From the NCBI RefSeq assembly GCF_041080815.1, contig NZ_CP160205.1, positions 1,922,001-1,986,000 on the forward strand: a stretch of 64,000 bases of DNA, given 5' to 3'. Below the pieces are notes generated by a model. It saw only the letters and a program-made list of their open reading frames with translations. It searched no databases and was not told the DNA's origin. How positions within the stretch are numbered: position 1 is the first letter of the stretch; each line of letters begins with the position of its first letter. The DNA is from Mucilaginibacter yixingensis. Its GTDB lineage: Bacteria > Bacteroidota > Bacteroidia > Sphingobacteriales > Sphingobacteriaceae. A program made the translations under genes and the position numbers. This document shows positions 60,793 through 64,000 of the stretch, in pieces.

Positions 60793-61710
60793 CTACTGCT
60801 GTTTCCTTATGGGTAAGATCTTCTTGCGTTCGCCCATGGGGCGTTTGTTGGGTTCTATGTACTGATCGTCTTCCGGGTTGGGCATGTTGCGCATGTCCAG
60901 GTTTTCAATCAACGTCCATTTACCATTTTTGAGCTGATAGCCATCGTAACTCAGATCGGGGCCATAGGTTTGCGGTTTATCTTTCAGCTTTTTATCAGGC
61001 GGCGCCAGATGATCAAAAACAATCAGGTTGCGTTCGGCCACAAAGCGCAGCAGCATGGAGGCCTGGCGGGTGTACTCAAACACACGGCGCTTTTTGGTGG
61101 TGCCGTTAAAAACTTCCATACCCAGCACCGGCTTGTTTTTCTGAAATGAAAGTACCTCAATTACTTTCTTTGTTGATTCTACCGTATTGCCCTTCCAGCC
61201 CAGTAACATATAATAAGGTTTGGAACCGTAAACCGGGATAATCTTGTAATACTGCGCACCATACCATCTACCATCGGTTAAAACCGAGTCCTCGGGGGCT
61301 TTATCCAGCAGTGGAGTATAATCTTTGAGCGGGAACATTTGCAGGGGCCCGCCGGTATTCATTTGTATGGTGCCGAAGAAGCGGTAGCTGCCATCGGCAT
61401 ACTGTACGTACCAGCTAAAAATGCGGAAACGGTTATCGGGCGCGTTCAGTATACTCACATATTTCAACGAGTCGAACTTGTAGATAAACGAGTTGTTGAC
61501 TTTTAGCGCGCTGGTCAGCGTCTTGATAAAATTGTAGTTGGCATTCTGACGCTCCAGTTCGTTATTGTCTTCAACAATTCTTTTGCCAAGGTGTATCAGG
61601 CTATCCTCATACATTTTAAGTGATTGCAGGCGAGAGCGCTCGTCTGAATGTTGAGCAAACGCATTAGATATAGTGGCAAAAAGGAAAAGTATCGGCAGTA
61701 ATTTTTTCAT
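60793..61710 (-). CDS. Secreted hypothetical protein
   Basis: 305 residues. Signal peptide MKKLLPILFLFATISNAFAQ, then a beta-rich protein (for example RIFSWYVQYADGSYRFFGTI; YDGYQLKNGKWTLIENLDMR) ending in a basic tail. Follows the thiolase by 7 bp and is probably in its operon. No family recognised. Confidence 0.72.
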   Translation of the reverse strand: MKKLLPILFLFATISNAFAQHSDERSRLQSLKMYEDSLIHLGKRIVEDNNELERQNANYNFIKTLTSALKVNNSFIYKFDSLKYVSILNAPDNRFRIFSWYVQYADGSYRFFGTIQMNTGGPLQMFPLKDYTPLLDKAPEDSVLTDGRWYGAQYYKIIPVYGSKPYYMLLGWKGNTVESTKKVIEVLSFQKNKPVLGMEVFNGTTKKRRVFEYTRQASMLLRFVAERNLIVFDHLAPPDKKLKDKPQTYGPDLSYDGYQLKNGKWTLIENLDMRNMPNPEDDQYIEPNKRPMGERKKILPIRKQQ

Positions 61711-61717
61711 GTACCTA

Positions 61718-62896
61718 TTAACGCATATTTTCTATAACAATTGCACTTGCACCACCGCCGCCATTACAGATGCCGGCTGCGCCATATTTGCCTTTATTTT
61801 GCTGCAATACATGCAATAACGTAACCACAATACGCGCGCCGGACGCCCCCAGCGGATGCCCCAGCGATACTGCTCCGCCGTTAACGTTTACTTTAGCAGG
61901 ATTTAGTTTGAGGATCTGATTATTGGCAATGGAAACCACCGAGAAAGCCTCATTGATCTCAAAATAATCAATCTCATCTGAAGATAGGTTCGCCCGGTGC
62001 AAGGCCAGCGGCAGTGCTTTCGACGGCGCTGTAGTAAACCACTCGGGCGCCTGCTGGGCGTCGGCATAAGCAATTACGCGGGCCAGGGGAGTGATGCCCA
62101 ACTCATCGGCTTTATCTTTACTCATCAGTACCAATGCCGTGGCGCCATCATTTAAGGTTGAAGCGTTAGCGGCTGTTATGGTTCCGTCTTTTTTAAAGAC
62201 TGGCTTGAGTGTTGGAATCTTGTCGAATTTTACATTTTGGACATCCTCGTCTTCTGTCACCAACGTTACTTCACCTTTTTTGTCTTTAATTTCAACCGGA
62301 GTAATCTCCTCATTAAAACGCCCTTCGGCTTGTGCTTGTTGCGAGCGCTTGTAGGATTCTATGGCATAAGCGTCTTGTTCCTCGCGACTAATATTACATT
62401 CCACCGCGCACAACTCTGCGGCCGAGCCCATGTGGTAATCGTTATAAACATCCCACAGACCGTCTTTTACTAATCCGTCGGTTACCTGGCCGTGACCTAA
62501 ACGGTAACCATTGCGGGCCTTATCCAGGTAGTAGGGTACATTGCTCATGCTTTCCATACCACCTGCTACTACAATGTCGTTCTGTCCAAGGGCTATACTT
62601 TGTGCCGCCAGCATAATGGCTTTCATGCCCGATGCGCATACTTTATTGATGGTTGTTGCGGGCAGATCCGGTAATCCGGCAAACTTTGCTGCCTGCGTTG
62701 CCGGTGCCTGACCTAGGTTGGCCGACATAACGTTGCCGAAATAAACTTCCTGAATCTGATCTGGTTTTAAGCCAGAACGCTCTACAGCGCTTTTTATAGC
62801 TATGGCACCTAACTGCGTGGCACTAAGCCCAGACAGTGAACCGCCAAACGCACCAATAGGTGTGCGGGTAGCACTAACAATAACTACGTCTTTCAT
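61718..62896 (-). CDS. atoB: Acetyl-CoA C-acyltransferase (thiolase)
   Basis: 392 residues. Catalytic residues: the nucleophilic Cys in INKVCASGMK (about residue 89), His in GHPLGASGARIV and the second Cys in CNGGGGASAIVIE, giving the full thiolase triad. Either acetoacetyl-CoA thiolase or 3-ketoacyl-CoA thiolase; size and neighbours do not decide. First gene of a pair with the secreted protein. Confidence 0.9.
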   Translation of the reverse strand: MKDVVIVSATRTPIGAFGGSLSGLSATQLGAIAIKSAVERSGLKPDQIQEVYFGNVMSANLGQAPATQAAKFAGLPDLPATTINKVCASGMKAIMLAAQSIALGQNDIVVAGGMESMSNVPYYLDKARNGYRLGHGQVTDGLVKDGLWDVYNDYHMGSAAELCAVECNISREEQDAYAIESYKRSQQAQAEGRFNEEITPVEIKDKKGEVTLVTEDEDVQNVKFDKIPTLKPVFKKDGTITAANASTLNDGATALVLMSKDKADELGITPLARVIAYADAQQAPEWFTTAPSKALPLALHRANLSSDEIDYFEINEAFSVVSIANNQILKLNPAKVNVNGGAVSLGHPLGASGARIVVTLLHVLQQNKGKYGAAGICNGGGGASAIVIENMR

Positions 62897-63079
62897 TTGA
62901 GTTTCTTAAGTAATTGGCAATGCAATTTAGGGTTTTTGTGGTAAAGTTAAACCGGCAATAGTTAGTAGTTGATGGAGTTTATTAAGTGAATGGTCGTCTT
63001 ATAAAAATAAATAGATGGCAATCGAAACAATTAATTAACTACTCACTTAATCAACTATTCACCACTCACCAAAAAAGCG

Positions 63080-63087
63080 TATTTTTG
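63080..63087 (+). promoter_or_regulatory. -7 element before the HD-domain gene
   Basis: TATTTTTG, an exact TAnnTTTG, 18 bp upstream of the ATG at 63106. CACCACTCACC stutter repeats lie just before it. The rest of the 209-bp gap is AT-rich. Confidence 0.5.
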
Positions 63088-63105
63088 ATGGATTTTATCA
63101 TATAA

Positions 63106-64000
63106 ATGGCTACACTAACGGTATCACGCCAAAAGGCATTGCTGCGTAAATACAACCGCAACGTCAAATATTTTATGATGTTGCTGAGTGTTTGTTTAAT
63201 AGTTTGGACGCTGCCCAAGCAAGCCAAATTCAGATATGAATATGAGAAGGGTAGGATCTGGAGTCAGAAAGATCTGATATCGCCCTACAACTTTGCCATC
63301 CTGAAAACCAGTCAGGAAATGGCTGCCGATCAGGAAGCCGCCCTGCGCAGCATTACCCCAATTTATCAGTTAGATGAAAGTGTAGCTAACGATCAACTGA
63401 ACGGCTACAAAAACGATTTTGAGATTAAGTGGCATGATGCGGGTATTAGTGAGCGGTTGAAAGACCGCTATCAGCAAATGGGCTATGATTTGCTGAAAAA
63501 CATTTACGACAAAGGAGTGCTCACGCTGATTGCTAAATACCAGCATGGGAATGAAAACTATCCTATCACCATTCTTGACCACAATGTTGCTACAGATAAA
63601 AATACTGCAGAGACCTACACTCGTGAACATGCTATTGCCTATGCCGGCCAGCAATTGAACGGTTTAAAGGATGCAGACAAGAACTTTTTACTGGGGCTTA
63701 TTCAAAACCGGTTGCAGCAAAATCTTGCTTATGATGATCGGTTGACGGCCCGCCTGGAGAAGGAGGTGTTAGAAGGCCTGTCGCTTACCCGTGGTATGGT
63801 GCAAAAGAATGAGGTAATTGTAGCAAAAGGATCTGTAATAAACGATGATGTTTATCAAAAGCTGGAATCATATAAAAGTGCTTTTGAAGATAATGCCCGC
63901 GTAAACGGTAACCCGTATCTGGTATTACTGGGGCAATTTATGCTGGTAAGCATTGCGGTGGCCTTACTGGTTGTGTTTTTGTACCTGTTTCGTAAAGATA
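63106..64000 (+). CDS. 7TM-HD (PgpH/YqfF-type) phosphohydrolase, N-terminal part
   Basis: 298 codons are visible and the frame runs off the right edge. It starts MATLTVSRQKALLRKYNRNV, with a membrane helix at about 25-38, a large extracytoplasmic domain (about 40-260, FRYEYEKGRIWSQKDLISPY; TRGMVQKNEVIVAKGSVIND) of the 7TMR-HDED type and the first helix of the 7TM block (YLVLLGQFMLVSIAVALLVV). The HD catalytic domain, which hydrolyses cyclic di-AMP in PgpH, would lie outside the window. Confidence 0.8.
   Translation, partial: MATLTVSRQKALLRKYNRNVKYFMMLLSVCLIVWTLPKQAKFRYEYEKGRIWSQKDLISPYNFAILKTSQEMAADQEAALRSITPIYQLDESVANDQLNGYKNDFEIKWHDAGISERLKDRYQQMGYDLLKNIYDKGVLTLIAKYQHGNENYPITILDHNVATDKNTAETYTREHAIAYAGQQLNGLKDADKNFLLGLIQNRLQQNLAYDDRLTARLEKEVLEGLSLTRGMVQKNEVIVAKGSVINDDVYQKLESYKSAFEDNARVNGNPYLVLLGQFMLVSIAVALLVVFLYLFRKD

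Noticed and set aside
1..64000. Prophage, insertion sequence or integrated element
   Set aside because: No transposase, integrase, phage structural gene or flanking direct repeat was found; gene content is core-like throughout.
1..64000. tRNA or rRNA genes
   Set aside because: No cloverleaf-like or rRNA-like stretch was found in the intergenic regions on reading both strands; a covariance search would settle it.

Overview
This 64 kb window is chromosomal DNA of a Bacteroidota bacterium, most likely family Sphingobacteriaceae (Mucilaginibacter/Pedobacter-like). The evidence is the gene content (DUF4290 protein beside murA, BatA-domain protein with a dihydroorotase-like protein, tandem DUF3857 proteins, a protein with a C-terminal tail like a type IX secretion sorting domain, CtlX, POT transporter, PgpH-type HD protein) and the promoters, many of which carry the Bacteroidota -7 element TAnnTTTG. 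Almost all of the window is core chromosome. I see no rRNA, tRNA, CRISPR array, insertion sequence, prophage or integration site.

Layout. 1-6.9 kb: HdeD-like membrane protein (cut by the window edge), arginine decarboxylase, CtlX-type citrulline hydrolase, ribosomal proteins L21-L27, a dicarboxylate/amino-acid symporter and a YbjQ protein. 7-9.2 kb: unknown protein, ECF sigma factor, membrane partner and an acetyltransferase. 9.3-12.6 kb: dihaem cytochrome, TPR protein, RNA-ligase-like protein and DNA polymerase IV. 12.9-17.9 kb: murA with DUF4290, small membrane proteins and an M20 dipeptidase. 18.2-23.6 kb is the most unusual part: a secreted SGNH hydrolase, a 60-residue exported peptide, a tandem array of seven 59-residue lipoprotein genes, a divergent TPR sensor with a truncated kinase domain, and an XRE regulator. 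23.8-31.5 kb: PcrA/UvrD helicase, TMEM175 channel, M1 peptidase, YyaL-type protein and SlyD. 31.8-39.2 kb: FdhD, a small protein and a YdeP-type molybdoenzyme, then CcmE-CcmF and a PhyH oxygenase. 39.2-44.3 kb: paired secreted Cys-rich proteins, alpha/beta hydrolase, Rossmann protein, ferredoxin, IscX, KdsC and Maf. 44.5-49.4 kb: BatA-domain protein, dihydroorotase-like protein and two more genes in one operon, followed by a 40-residue membrane peptide. 49.4-64 kb: two DUF3857 proteins, a DnaQ-like exonuclease, QueG, an NTF2-like lipoprotein, a NodB deacetylase, RuvB, a DPM1-like glycosyltransferase, POT transporter, thiolase and the start of a PgpH-type HD protein.

Themes. Several enzymes carry changed catalytic residues: MurA has Asp where fosfomycin alkylates Cys; the dihydroorotase-like protein has lost its metal ligands; CcmE has a CxxxY haem motif; one of two DUF3857 proteins lacks the transglutaminase Cys. 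Intergenic DNA is rich in short dispersed and palindromic repeats. One family (core TGAACCAGGATT) sits at stop codons in sense orientation and in one case encodes the end of a protein. The best candidate for an undescribed system is the seven-copy lipoprotein array with its divergent, ATPase-less sensor; its function cannot be deduced from the sequence.
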